A DNA stretch of 64,000 nucleotides from Hawksworthiomyces lignivorus (lineage: Eukaryota; Ascomycota; Sordariomycetes; Ophiostomatales; Ophiostomataceae). Location of the stretch: NCBI GenBank assembly GCA_002917075.1, contig NTMA01000043.1, positions 186,001 through 250,000 of the forward strand, in the 5' to 3' direction. Shown piece by piece: positions 12,072 through 23,248 of the stretch. Every line of letters begins with the position of its first letter. The stretch's first letter is position 1. A program made the position numbers and the translations under genes. Below the pieces are notes generated by a model. That model was not told the origin of the DNA, did not search any database, and saw only the letters and a program-made list of their open reading frames with translations.

Positions 12072-13074
12072 CTAATCAGTAATGGTGAGATATGATGTCA
12101 CCGTCACCTCTGTGCAGGTCGTGACAGTGGATGTGCTGATAGTATACGTGTCGATGACTGTGGCTCTGGTTCTTGTCGTTGTAGAAGACACACTGTATTC
12201 GTTAGAGCGCGGCGACAAGGCAACAGCAGAGACAAAAAAAAAAGGGAGATGCAAGGCGGGATACGTACGTTTCTAGCTCGGTTGACTGGCCCTCAGTGAG
12301 CGTGACGGCGGGGAGATGGAGGGTCTGCGTCACAGGACTCGGCACGTCGCCGTATGCAGTCACAAACGCCGAACACACAGATGTGAGGGACCCGGGCGCT
12401 GGGTTGACGTCGGTGAGGCAGTCGACAGAAGGTACTGGGTTCCCACTGAAAATGCTGGGCTGGCGCTTGCCGAGGTCCCGTTTCTTGACCGTGAGGAACT
12501 CTCTCTTGAACACCGTAGGCGCCGCCGTGACGCAGAAGTCAGGTACAATGGTTCTGATCCGGGCCAGCAGTGCTTTCACGGTGACGGTCTCGATGATGTC
12601 GGCTCGGACCTCAACCACGCCGCGCTTCTGCTTCGGGGGCGGCGGCATGTACTCCACAATGTTCGTTGATGTGCTGGTGAACGTTGTCGTGGTCGTGTAG
12701 CTAGTCGAGGTGATGGAGTAGCCCTCCGTGATGAGCGTGTCCACGGTTGAAATGTCCGAAACCACGAGCGTCTTGATCGACGAAACGTACACCGTCGGCG
12801 CTACAGTGACAATGGTCGTCGACGGCGTCAGAGACACGCTGGCGGCGGTGCTGCAGTACACCAGGGCTGGGCCGGTGGAGCTCACAAAACACTGAAACAG
12901 GTCGGTGTTGCGGGTCCGGGGCCGGCAAGCCTTCGGAGGCGCGCTGGTGGAAGCGGAAAGGCTCGAAGATGAAGAAGAAGAGGAGGAGGAGGAGACAGGG
13001 GGGCCGACCACGGAGGGCAAGATGGCATCGGCCACCGCTGCCAAGAAAATGGCACCATAGATTGCAAACTTCAT
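12072..13074 (-). CDS. Secreted Ser/Thr-rich protein of unknown function
   Basis: Two exons on the minus strand: 13074-12269 and 12192-12072 (308 aa). The start MKFAIYGAIFLAAVADA is a good signal peptide with cleavage expected near residue 17-20. A poly-Ser run follows at about residues 29-40, then several Ser/Thr-rich stretches (STTIVTVAPTVYVSS; TSTSYTTTTTFTSTS) likely to be O-glycosylated. Dibasic sites (KQKRG, FKRE, KKRDLGKR) could be Kex2 processing sites. Six or so cysteines are scattered. The C-terminus (TEVTVTSYLTITD) has no hydrophobic tail, so a GPI anchor is unlikely. The intron has CTAAC only ten bases from its AG. It resembles fungal cell-surface or secreted proteins in composition only; no domain is recognised. 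Confidence 0.7.
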
Positions 13075-14796
13075 GATGCTAAGACACGCCTGAGGCCGAA
13101 TGCAAAAAATATCAAGAGACAAAGAAACAAACCACGAATTTCAACCCGTACTGATGATGAACGAATCAGTTCGTTTTCTTCAAAAAAAAAAAAAAAAAAT
13201 CTAAACGAGTGACAAGAAATGGAAAAAGAAAGTCCCTAAACTACAAAATAGAAAAGAGAGAAAGAGTAAAGAAATAAAGAAGGAATCAAGTAGATATAGG
13301 AAAGAAGCTAACATCTCCAAAGACAGCAGCCATCAAAAAAGTCTCCCCTGATGCCATTTATACCCCTAAAGCGGATCGCGGTTCTTTCAGCTGCGACTAC
13401 ACATTCGTCTCTAGAATTTTGTTAATATTATGCCTACATACGTATAAAGACAGCGCAGAGAGCTGTGCGTTTAGCATTTCCACTACTCCGTACATGGCCA
13501 TATCTTTTGGACCGTAGCATCTTATTTCCCTTTTCAGCAACTTGCCCTTTGGCGGCGGAGTCGAGGACTAATGTCAATAATTATCGTGCCCCAACAGGAG
13601 ATATTAGCGGTATTTAACAAATTTCACGTACATTTTCACCAGACAACTTACACTTCCAGCTTCTGTGCGTGCGGAATTGTAAGGCTCATAGGGCTTCTGA
13701 AGGTCCCGATGGCCTGGCCCTGCATATGCTTAATGGTTAGAATGGCGCTCCGCAGGGCTGCCAGAGCATTCAACCGTGTTATTTTATTTTGGAGCTGGTA
13801 CCACTGCCCTTGTGACTGACGTCTTTTGGCCCAATAGGCGGCCATTTCGGTTGGCAGTGTGGTAGCCAATCACAGGAGCCGATCGGCTGAGATTTCGCCC
13901 TGAGAAACGCGTCCGTTCTTGCCGTAATTGCAGCAATACGGTGCATGGGAGTACTTTTTGTCCTGACTGCCCTTGCTTTTGGTACTGCTCGTTCCTTATT
14001 CGCGTACTGTCCTGGTGGCGCTCTATGCTGCTTTGTGCAGCGTTGTGCACGCATAGTTGCGCGTGGCTTAACTGTTTTGGGAAACAACAACTCGTTAACT
14101 CGCTAGCCCCTTCCACTCTTTTCATCCCAGCGCATTATATGGTTTACGTGTAGTAAGGAAAGAAGCCTCAACCTTGTTCCCCGATTTTGCCCAGGAAGGA
14201 GCAAATCAACGATCTGAGAAAGAGCAAGGGCGAGACGTCACGATCCACAGTTTCTTCCCTGGTAATTTTCTTTTTCTCTGCTTCTCTTGTCTGGTCCTCT
14301 TCTTCTCGTCTCCTCCCTGCTTCACTACGTCTCTTTCTCGAAAGACACGTCAATTTGCTCCTTTTCCCATCTGGCGTTTCCAGGAGTCTTTTTCTTGTCG
14401 CTCTTTACCCTCGGCTCTTTCGTGCCAGCCCTTTTTTCCTCCTTCTTCTAGCTTCGATCGAATCGAATTTCTTCTTGCCGGGTTGACGGAATCGATACCC
14501 GCTTTTCTCCCGCGCTCTCATCTCTTCCCCCACGACCAGCTCGACCAACCCAGACTAGTCTGCGCCGGCAGTCCATTGGCCATTGACCTTGCAGACGAAG
14601 AAGCCGAGCAGATTTGCCTCTCCCTCTCTCCCGGTACATCGCAGAGCCGAGCCGGACGTCGACACGCAAAAAAAAAGAGACACGCGACGCCGCACAGCGA
14701 AGAAGCGGAGAGCAGACAAGCAGCCTCACGATCCCACGACCGCACGACTGCACGACCGCACGACTATCCAGACACACCTGACGAGCATATGATCGC
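13075..14796. other. Divergent intergenic region and long MDV1 leader
   Basis: 1.7 kb between the secreted-protein gene and MDV1. Holds an A homopolymer at about 13182-13199 and an A-rich block to 13310. The right part (about 14220-14790) is pyrimidine-rich and purely leader-like. An open frame ending at 14872 is out of frame with MDV1 and lacks conserved content. Confidence 0.4.
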
Positions 14797-17079
14797 ATGG
14801 CCAACGACGACAGCCAACATGACTACCACGACGACCTCGGCGGCGACGAGGATGCGTCCATCATCTCGGTGAGCAGAGACGCAACTCGGCCCGGCCGTGC
14901 ATGCACTGAATAATTACGCAACACAAGACGCGATACTAACAAACTGCCAACTACCGCAGACCGCAGGTATCGAGGCATTCAGCCGCAAAGTAACCACCAC
15001 CGCTACGCACCTCATGGGACCCCTCAGCGACCCGTCCGCCAGCGCCCACTACCAGAACGCCATGAGCGAGGTCCACCGCCAGCTACGCCGACCCAACATG
15101 CAGCGCAGCGTTCTGGCCATGGCGCGGACCACCCCGACCGAGCTCGTGCGCTCCCGCCTGTCCACCACCGAGATCCGCTACCGTGCCCTGTCCTATCTGC
15201 CGGAAGAGATGCTGAAGAACATCCCCGAGGGCGAGAACGCCTACTCGCTATTTCAGGGCTTCCAGGCCACTTTCCCCGAGTTCACTGAGGAGGGCAAGAA
15301 GCACCTCCACCACCACCAGAGCAACGGCCATGCTCATCGCCGGCGCACATCGCGGGGGCGGAAGCTGCTGGACGACAAGCCGTCGACACCAGACGGCCCG
15401 CAGGCGCTGCACAAGATGCGGAAGGAGAAGGCTGCTATGCTGCACCAGTTTGAGATGCTCGGCATCCGCAAAAACATGGCCAGCAGCGAGATCCGCGAGA
15501 TCGACATCAAGATTGCCAACCTGGCCGGCATGCGCAAGATCCTGCTGGATCGGCTAGCGACGCTGGAGCAGGACGAGGCATTGCTGGAGCACGACAGTAC
15601 AGCCTCCCTCTCCGCTTGCACAGAATTTTAGTTTTACATAAAATGGAAATGCTGACACACATCCTAGTTGTCGGCCTAGAAGGCCGATTAGACATCGCGC
15701 AGGAACTGGCCAACGAGGTGGAGCTGATGGCTGCGGAGTCGCCCACAAAATCAGACGTGGACCTCGCACTGGACAACGACGATGACGAAGTGGCAGCGCC
15801 TACCAACGGCGATGCAGCTGGAGGGTTCATGTCACAGTCCATATACGAAAAGATCCCGTCTACGACCAGCTCGCCACGGTCTACGCAGAGTCGCAAGGGG
15901 CCCAAAAGCATCCGGCGAAAGGCGATGCCAGTTCTACACGAGCACTTCCATCCGGGCACATCAATCCGCGAACTGCGGGCACACCAGGACGCCATCACAG
16001 CACTGGACTTTGACGCGCCATTTGGCACGCTGGTCTCGGCGGGCATGGATGACACGGTGCGCGTGTGGGACCTGAACGCCGGGCGGTGCATCGGCCTGCT
16101 AGAAGGCCACACGGCGTCGGTGCGCGCGCTGCAGGTAGAAGACAACATCCTGGCGACAGGGTCGGCCGACGCGACCATCCGGCTCTGGGACCTGAGCCGG
16201 TCGCGCTACGATCCGCATGGCAGCCTGTTCAGCAAGAACGGCGGGGCCGGCGGAGCCGGCGGCGCGGTAGAAGACGACGACGATGGCGGCATCGCGTTCG
16301 AGAACCCAGACGACGAGCCCGTGGAGCCGCCGGCGGACAGCATGTCAGACTGCCCGCTGTACACGCTGCAGTCGCACATGGGCGAGATCACGGCGCTGCA
16401 CTTCCGCGGCGACGTGCTGGTGTCGGGCTCGTCCGACAAGACGATGCGGCAGTGGGACCTGGAAAAGGGCCGGTGCGTGCAGACGCTGGACGTGATGTGG
16501 GCGGCGGCGCAGGCGGCATCTAGCGTAAACCTGAGCGTGGCGACCAGCGGAACGCCAGGGGTCGACAGCACGTGGCGGCAGACGACGCGGGCGCACACGG
16601 AGGCGGCAGACTTTGTGGGCGCTCTGCAGGTGTTTGAGGCGGCGCTGGCCTGCGGCACCGCGGACGGCATGGTGCGGTTGTGGGACCTGCGCAGCGGCCA
16701 GGTGCATCGCAGCCTGGTGGGACACACAGGCCCCGTGACGTGCCTGCAGTTTGACGACGTGCATCTGGTGACGGGCAGCGCCGACCGCAGCATCCGCATC
16801 TGGGACCTGCGGACGGGCGCCATCTACGACGCCTACGCCTACGACAACCCAGTCACCAGCATGATGTTCGACACCCGCCGCATCGTCAGCGCGGCCGGCG
16901 AAGACGTTGTGAAAGTGTACGACAAGGTCGAGGGCCGCCAGTGGGACTGCGGCGCCGGCATCACAGCAGCCGAGGACGGCGCGCACTCGGCGCCCGCCAT
17001 CGTCGAGCACGTGCGGATCCGCGACGGCTACATGGTCGAGGGCCGGCGAGACGGGCGGATTGGCGTGTGGACATGTTGA
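14797..17079 (+). CDS. MDV1: Mitochondrial division protein 1 (MDV1/CAF4 WD40 adaptor)
   Basis: Adaptor on the mitochondrial outer membrane that links Fis1 to the dynamin Dnm1 during fission. Three exons: 14797-14868, 14960-15596, 15668-17079 (706 aa). The N-terminal extension contains [20 protein letters not shown] and the Fis1-binding region. A coiled coil spans about residues 185-265 ([21 protein letters not shown] through [17 protein letters not shown] and on to [19 protein letters not shown]). The C-terminal half is a seven-bladed WD40 propeller starting [21 protein letters not shown], with repeats ending VRVWDL, IRLWDL, MRQWDL, VRLWDL, IRIWDL, VKVYDK and IGVWTC. Gly-rich and acidic insertions occur between blades 2 and 3. 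The start follows a frame-consistent short first exon; order and length match filamentous-fungal MDV1. Confidence 0.92.
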
Positions 17080-19290
17080 ACATGAAGCAGGGAAGGCTAA
17101 TGGATTTCAACTGTACATTTTTTGTTCCTTTTTATTATGCCAGGCTCCGTGGTTTGTTCATCCTACATATTGTTTTTGGGAGGGGGGAAGGTCGTGTTCT
17201 TTCATGTAAGTAAGGTACCTTATTATTTGCATAGACTTGGTCATTTCCGATATCTCGATATCTTCATTTTATGTTTACTTTCCTCTCAAGCGAAAAGAAC
17301 AGTTGGCTCCTTTTTTTTTCGTCTCGGCGTTGGAGTTCCGAACTTCAACAATGTCTCCATCGATATAGTGTGAAAGAAGGGTCCTGGTCTACTCGTGTGG
17401 ATTCCCCTGGCTCTTGCATCTCTCATTAACTCCGTAACCGTAACAACAGCGACTGCCTGTCGATGGGGTCTCTCGTCAACAACAGAACAGGAAATGTGAA
17501 GCCAGATGCTGGACTTTTTGCTTCGATCGGATCGGTCCTCGAACTATCCGGCTCTCGATCATGCTTTGAAATCAAAACCAATCAAAAAAAAAATCTGCAC
17601 CCATGGCTTCTTCAATAGTCCAATTCTCTTGTGTTTATACCATCACTGCATCTCTTGTGAAGTAAACCCCGGAACCTCGGAGCCAAAATCGGGTACGTGA
17701 TGGTGGTATTCTATCTAATGCTGGTGTCTGCTCGATACGAGCACGACCTGCCCAGACAAACCTTCTTTAGGCCTAAGCGATCTCTTGGCTCAAGCGGACA
17801 GAGGATGGGGATGCTATATCATGGACAAGATCCTTCAAAAAAAGTCATACACCAAGCACGGAATTAGGAGATATTCGGCGGGAGTTTAGGAAGGATGGCA
17901 AGCCTCACATAATGGACGCAACCCCCTCGATGGTGGGGCAGGCAACGTTAGCTCATCGGCGAGCGGACTTAAACCTTAAAGCTGGGGGGGGTATTTGCAG
18001 GGACTTAGCTGGCAAGGGAGATGGGTATTAGAGAGAGTGGAGAGCTACAGTAAGATACCGCACGCGGCTCCCCTCCACAAAGAAAAACGAAACAGGCGAA
18101 GAAGAAGAAAGCAAATTGAGACTCGTATATGGACAGAACGGGAATGAATGATTGGATTTCGCATTCCTTGTCCCTTTCGACATGGCGTCAGCATTGTCTC
18201 GTAGCTCCCCGTAGCTGCGCTGTTGCTGAGGCAGAAAAGGCTTGAGCTGTCCCATTTCTCTGGGGGATAGCCGTGCATTGCCTACGCAATTGATCAACCT
18301 TGCCATGTTTCTTCGTATTTTTTTCATATTCGGCTGATAAAGCAACCAACCGCCTGGAGTACAAGCAAGTCCCTGTGGTAGATTTCTTATGCAACATCAT
18401 CATTTTTTGGGAAGCTCTCAATCTGCACCGTGGCGCCATCTTTTGACGAGTCCTGTACGAAGGAAAGCTTCATGGTTCAGAGAAGGAGTAGGCTGGTGAT
18501 AGCACATTCGAAGGAAGGCAGAGCACGAGAATTGATGAGCGTTTTGCTGCCATGCTGCAGACTGCGAGAGAGGGCAGAAGCAAGAGTGGCATGAAGCCGA
18601 TTGGGGTTGAGACAATGAGTTTGGGAGGGTGGGAAGGGGTAAAAAGGATGGAAGGGTGTGGACGTAACTTGCTGGGCTCGGAAGAGTTAGAGCAAAAAAT
18701 GGCTTTGGTTTACCGAAGACAATCCTCAGTAACTCGTTCCCGCGCTATGTTTGAGTTATTCTGCCGACGGGGTGGAGCTATCCTGGTTATTACTGTCCTT
18801 GTTGCGGCTGTTGCTTAGGTCGATGAGGCGTTAGTATTAGTGCACGTTCGACACGGTCGCCCTGTCCTCCTCTATCTCTCTCGACTATTCCGGACGGGAG
18901 GGGGTGGAGGGGGTGGTGCAAAAGAGAAACAGGATCGTGGATGCCATCATAGAGGGAAAAAAAAAAGAAGTCGCCGCACAGAAAAGGAAAAACAGAAAAC
19001 AAACAGGACCTCCCAATTATTAAGCCGTTGCCTGACTATCTCCTGTCTTCATGCTTCTTTTGATCCACTTGCGGTCCTCCTCCATTGAGTATATATAGAG
19101 TTCTCTCGTCCGTCTTTTTGCTGTCTTTCGTTTATTCCTCTCTCTTGTTTTTCTTATCCTCTTCTCGAGCAAAGCAAACTCAAAAGTCAGCTAGCTAGCC
19201 ACTCAAGCAAGCTTGCCACCAACGAATATCAAACCCCCAAACCAATTGCAAATATCCGTAAAGCTACTACATCACCTCTTCTCTTCCAAG
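17080..19290. other. 2.2-kb intergenic region
   Basis: No gene is supported. It contains scattered short frames on the minus strand (18.0-18.6 kb) without homology signals. The last 250 bp are the pyrimidine-rich leader of the aldo-keto reductase gene with a TATA element listed separately. Confidence 0.4.
19090..19098 (+). promoter_or_regulatory. TATA-like element
   Basis: TATATATAG lies about 195 bp upstream of the aldo-keto reductase start and is followed by a CT-rich tract, a common layout for a fungal core promoter. Based on sequence and position only. Confidence 0.4.
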
Positions 19291-20973
19291 ATGTCTGTCT
19301 TTGCTGCCGCTCCGATTCCAAAGACCGCTCTCGGTCGCTACCGTCTGCTGTCGCCCTCAGCTTCTGTCCGTGTCAGCCCTCTGTGCCTGGGTGCCATGAA
19401 CTTTGGCAATGCTTGGTACGTTTGTGCCTGACATCTCGCCGCTACCGCCGCAGGGACGTCAGAATCTCTGAGTCGAGATGCGAAGATGCTAATATAGACT
19501 GCCAAATCTTTCTAGGAAGAACTTCATGGGTACTTGCGACCAGGAGAACACTGAGAAAATGCTCGATTTCTTCTACGAGAACGTGAGTTCTTCCACTTTT
19601 CCCCTTCTGTTATGCGTGCTGAGCCGAGAAAGACGTGCTAACGAATTTTAGGGCGGTATGTATTATACGGAACAATGGTAGCGAACGAGAGAAGAAAATA
19701 CCGATTGGACCGTAATTCGCTGACCAAAAGCAGGCAACTTCATCGACACCGCGAACAACTACCAGAATGGTACGGCAATGAGCTCGCTCCTAATTACACC
19801 TCGCACACAATGAGAATATAAAGCTAACAAAGCAAATAGAGGAATCTGAGAAGTGGATCGGCGAGTGGATGAAGAAGCGCGGCAACCGTGATCAGATGGG
19901 TACGTGAGATTCCGACTTACATGGATTCTTTTTCGTCTTACTATTGGCTCGTTGCGCTTCGTTGCACCCAATTGATCTAAAGTGCTGACCTTCCCGCGCA
20001 GTGATCGCCACCAAGTACACCACCGACTACCGCTATGGCAGCGGGGACAAGATCCAGGCCAATGCCACTGGCAACAGCACCAAGAGCCTGCACGTCTCTG
20101 TCAACGCCAGCTTGAAGAAGCTGCAGACCGACTACATTGACCTGGTACGCCTCTTTCCCTTTGTTTTGTCTTTTGTCCTTAAAAAAAGAAAATAAGGGCA
20201 TTTTGGGTCGTCTCGTATTTAGTCGTCTGACAGTCCGCTAGCTCTACGTCCACTGGTGGGACTACTCTACCAACGTCGCCGAGCTCATGCAGTCGCTCAA
20301 CCAGCTTGTCCTCGCCGGTAAGGTCCTCTACCTCGGCATCTCTGACTCTCCAGCCTGGGTCGTCAGCAAGGCCAACGAGTACGCCCGCAACCACGGCCTG
20401 CGCCAGTTCAGCGTCTACCAGGGCCGCTGGTCCGCCGCCTCGCGCGACTTTGAGCGCGACATCATCCCCATGGCCCGCGACGAGGGCATGGCCCTGGCCC
20501 CCTGGGGCGCCCTGGGCGGCGGCGCCTTCAAGACCGAGGCCCAGCGCAAGGCCCTGGCCGAGGGCTCCGCCGAGGGCCGCCAGGCCCCTGCCAGCGCCGA
20601 CCAGATCGCCGTCAGCAAGGTGCTCGAGAAGATCGCCAGCGCCAAGGGCACTGTTATCACCAGCATCGCCCTCGCCTATGTCATGCACAAGGCCACCTAC
20701 GTCTTCCCCATCGTCGGCGGCCGCACCACCGACCACCTCAAGAGCAACATCGAGGCCCTCTCGATCGAGCTGACCGACGAGGAGCTGGCCGAGATCGACG
20801 GCGCCGTGCCCTTCGATGTCGGCTTCCCCCACAACTTTTTGCAGGGCTTCCTCGCTCCCGAGGACAAGCACTACCAGAACGTCGGCCTCACCGGCATGGC
20901 TGCCCACTTCGACTACGTCCCAACGCAGCGCCCCATCACCGGACCCAAGAAGACGCAGCAGACGGAGCAGTAG
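19291..20973 (+). CDS. Aldo-keto reductase, aryl-alcohol dehydrogenase (AAD)/norsolorinate reductase-like
   Basis: NADP-dependent reductase of aldehydes/ketones; substrate unknown. Seven exons: 19291-19415, 19516-19582, 19652-19655, 19734-19769, 19840-19899, 20002-20144, 20242-20973 (388 aa). The third exon is only 4 nt (GGCG); it is needed to restore frame and to produce GGNFIDTANNYQN. The AKR tetrad is present at D70, Y75, K102 (VIATKY) and H149 (LYVHWWD). Later motifs GKVLYLGISDSPAWVV, FSVYQGRWSAASRDFERD and YVFPIVGGRTTDHLKSNIEAL are typical of the AAD/AKR9 subgroup. The downstream region contains an AGC repeat. It stands alone with no secondary-metabolism genes beside it, so a general detoxification or aryl-alcohol role is as likely as a pathway role. 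Confidence 0.92.
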
Positions 20974-21032
20974 GACGCTTCTCCCTCGCCGTCCCCCGCC
21001 AGCTGGCGGCGCAGGCATGCCGCAGATCACTA

Positions 21033-21072
<40 letters not shown>

Positions 21073-21493
21073 GAGCCGCAGCCGCAGCGCACGCACCCGT
21101 ATGCATATTACCCGTATCCACACCTGCGTGGCCGTGACGCAGCGGGTGCGCCGCGGGTTTGTTGTCGGACCACATCGAGACGGGAGTTATAGCTGCTCTG
21201 TGGGGAGTCTATGTGGACTAGTTGACAACAAGATATAGGGTCGTCAGGACTATGGATAAATTAAAAGCTCTCCTTTCCCATCCCCAAAACCAAATAGAAT
21301 TGTACCACAAAATAAATGAGAGATATACCATACAAGGTGTTGTTCCTCGTGCTCGTCTACGCTATACATAGGGCAGGGTATCAATAACAGCAGATATTCC
21401 AGAGCAATACACCAAAGCGAAACAGAAAGAAGTTGTCATAGATGTAGCCATACACACATAAATCGTCTGCCTGACCTGCCCGCTCTCTGGAAT
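20974..21493. other. Convergent 3' region
   Basis: 520 bp between the stop codons of the aldo-keto reductase and the acidic protein on the minus strand. Apart from the AGC repeat at 21035-21069 nothing is recognised. Confidence 0.4.
21035..21069 (+). repeat. AGC trinucleotide microsatellite
   Basis: About twelve AGC units lie roughly 60 bp after the aldo-keto reductase stop codon, probably in its 3' untranslated region. Likely length-polymorphic. Confidence 0.85.
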
Positions 21494-23248
21494 CTAGGCA
21501 TCCTCATCCACCTCTTCGACGGCCGTGGGCGGCAGCACCAGGCCCTCGGCGCACCGTAGTTGGGCCGCCCGCGCCACGTGTACAGGAATTGCCACATTGA
21601 GACTGGCGTCCAGCCAGCGGTCACCCAGGGACAGGTTAAAATCGGCGAAACAGCGAGGTTGCCTCGCGCTGCTGCTGCTGTTGCTGCCGTTTTTGGCATC
21701 GCTACCTCGACCGGCTGCGGCGTCAACGACCAGCAGCATCACAGCGTGCTGCACAATCACGAACCCATAGAGGAGGCGTGGAGGCTGCAAGCGGCGGGTC
21801 TTCGTCGGGTCTGCTGCCACGGGATATTCGGGGAGGTTGGCGTAGTACGCCCGGTAGCGCGCCGCCCACTCACGGAAGTAGTCCTGCACCTGGCGGGCCA
21901 ATCCGTGCTTGCCGCGCCTCCTCTTCTTTGTGTTTCCGTTTCCCTTCGGTTCCCGCCCCTCTGGGCCGACGAAAAACTGCTTCGCTGCGATGTTGGGCAT
22001 CGCTGCCAACGGTCCGCACCGGTGGTCGAGCCCCGCGTCGACAGCCGCCCAGGCAATATAGCGCCGCAGCTCGCGCTCTACAACGGCACCGATGCGGTTG
22101 GCACCGCCGCCGGTCTGGCGCAGGGCGCTGACACGAGACTGTAGGTCGAAGAGCGCTCGCAGCGCTTTGGTAGCACGGAACTGGCTGCCGTAGTTGGTGA
22201 TGGCGGTAGCAACGGGCTGCCCAGAGCGCGCGCGGTCGTCGTCGTCGGCTGGCGCGAACAGCGATGGATACATGGGCACACCTAGGAAATCGCGCGTCCA
22301 GGTGGCTGGTAGTAGTGGGTGAAAGCCACGCAGCGATAGCAGGCGATGTAGGTGGCGCTCGTCGGCAGTCCAGGCATTGGCGTAGCCTTCGATGGCGGCT
22401 ACGCCCTCCTCATAGGCGGAGAGCTCGTCCGGGTCGACGTCCCAGTCAGCAGGTGCGTCGTTAGCATCCTTCTGGTCCGCAGACAACGGAGGTGGCTCTT
22501 TTTCGAAGAGCCAGCTCCAGTCTTCATCCACGCCGTCTTCCTCATCGTCGTCATCGTCGTCTTCCTCGTCATAGTCGTCATCTGACACATCTAGAGCGTG
22601 TGGGTTGGCGCTGCTCTTCACAGCGCCGTCATATTCGTCTGGCATATAGTTGCCACTCGTGTCGTTGTCTTCGTCATAGTCATCATCATCGTTGTCATAG
22701 TCGTTCTCGTCTTCTTCATTTGATGGATGGACAGAGCTGTGTCCATTCATATACTGCCCTACGACTTCATGACCGGCCTTGGCGCCTTCGTCCTCTACGA
22801 CAGCAGGGTGTCCATTTTCTGGAATGCGTTGCAGCTGGTCTGTCGCCGCACCGTCGTCGTATTCCATCTTTACATTTGGCGATTCAACCTTGGCTAGGCG
22901 CATGTTATCTAGCCGCTCCATCCATGGCGGCGACGCGCTCGCCTCGCGAGGCGCCTCTGCTGGCTCAACAGCACAGTTTTGTCTAAGTGCCTTCCACCGC
23001 ATTGCGACAATCGCTGCGGTGCGTTCGCTCTGCGGTGGTGTTGTGCGACGCTTCTTGCTTGGCCGGTTGAGCGGAGAGGCAGGCAGTGGATATGAAGAGA
23101 GAGACATTGTTGCTCTGAGCTGGCTGTCTCTGAGCTGGCTGTCTCTGAGCTGGCTGTCATCTTTCTCATCTTCCGCTGTCTTCTCTACCTCAACCGAGGG
23201 AAGCGGCCTCGCGGGGCTCCGAAAGAAGCTGAGGAGACGAGCCGCCAT
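21494..23248 (-). CDS. Acidic protein of unknown function, probably nuclear
   Basis: Not recognised. A single open frame of 584 aa is read from ATG 23248 (MAARLLSFFRSPARPLP). The open frame continues upstream to about 23419 without another ATG, so this start is preferred; MSLSSYPLP about 45 residues downstream is an alternative. Near the N-terminus three SQLRD units are encoded by a perfect 15-bp tandem repeat. A basic patch (RPSKKRRTTPP) precedes a long Asp/Glu-rich low-complexity region (about residues 185-265). The C-terminal 300 residues look globular: DDELSAYEEG-like start, WTADERHLHRLLSLRGFHPLLP, a KKRRRGKHG basic patch, then LLYGFVIVQHAVMLLVVDAA and CFADFNLSLGDRWLDASLNVAIPVHVARAAQL. 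Nuclear location is inferred from the basic patches. Confidence 0.75.
   Translation of the reverse strand: MAARLLSFFRSPARPLPSVEVEKTAEDEKDDSQLRDSQLRDSQLRATMSLSSYPLPASPLNRPSKKRRTTPPQSERTAAIVAMRWKALRQNCAVEPAEAPREASASPPWMERLDNMRLAKVESPNVKMEYDDGAATDQLQRIPENGHPAVVEDEGAKAGHEVVGQYMNGHSSVHPSNEEDENDYDNDDDDYDEDNDTSGNYMPDEYDGAVKSSANPHALDVSDDDYDEEDDDDDDEEDGVDEDWSWLFEKEPPPLSADQKDANDAPADWDVDPDELSAYEEGVAAIEGYANAWTADERHLHRLLSLRGFHPLLPATWTRDFLGVPMYPSLFAPADDDDRARSGQPVATAITNYGSQFRATKALRALFDLQSRVSALRQTGGGANRIGAVVERELRRYIAWAAVDAGLDHRCGPLAAMPNIAAKQFFVGPEGREPKGNGNTKKRRRGKHGLARQVQDYFREWAARYRAYYANLPEYPVAADPTKTRRLQPPRLLYGFVIVQHAVMLLVVDAAAGRGSDAKNGSNSSSSARQPRCFADFNLSLGDRWLDASLNVAIPVHVARAAQLRCAEGLVLPPTAVEEVDEDA
23114..23158 (-). 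repeat. Perfect 15-bp tandem repeat, three copies
   Basis: The unit tctgagctggctgtc is repeated three times without mismatch inside the coding region of the acidic protein, encoding repeated Asp-Ser-Gln-Leu-Arg. Being a multiple of three, copy-number change would keep frame. Confidence 0.9.

Noticed and set aside
20179..21123. 314-codon minus-strand frame over the aldo-keto reductase
   Set aside because: Antisense of exon 7, poly-Leu from the AGC repeat; no start context or motif.
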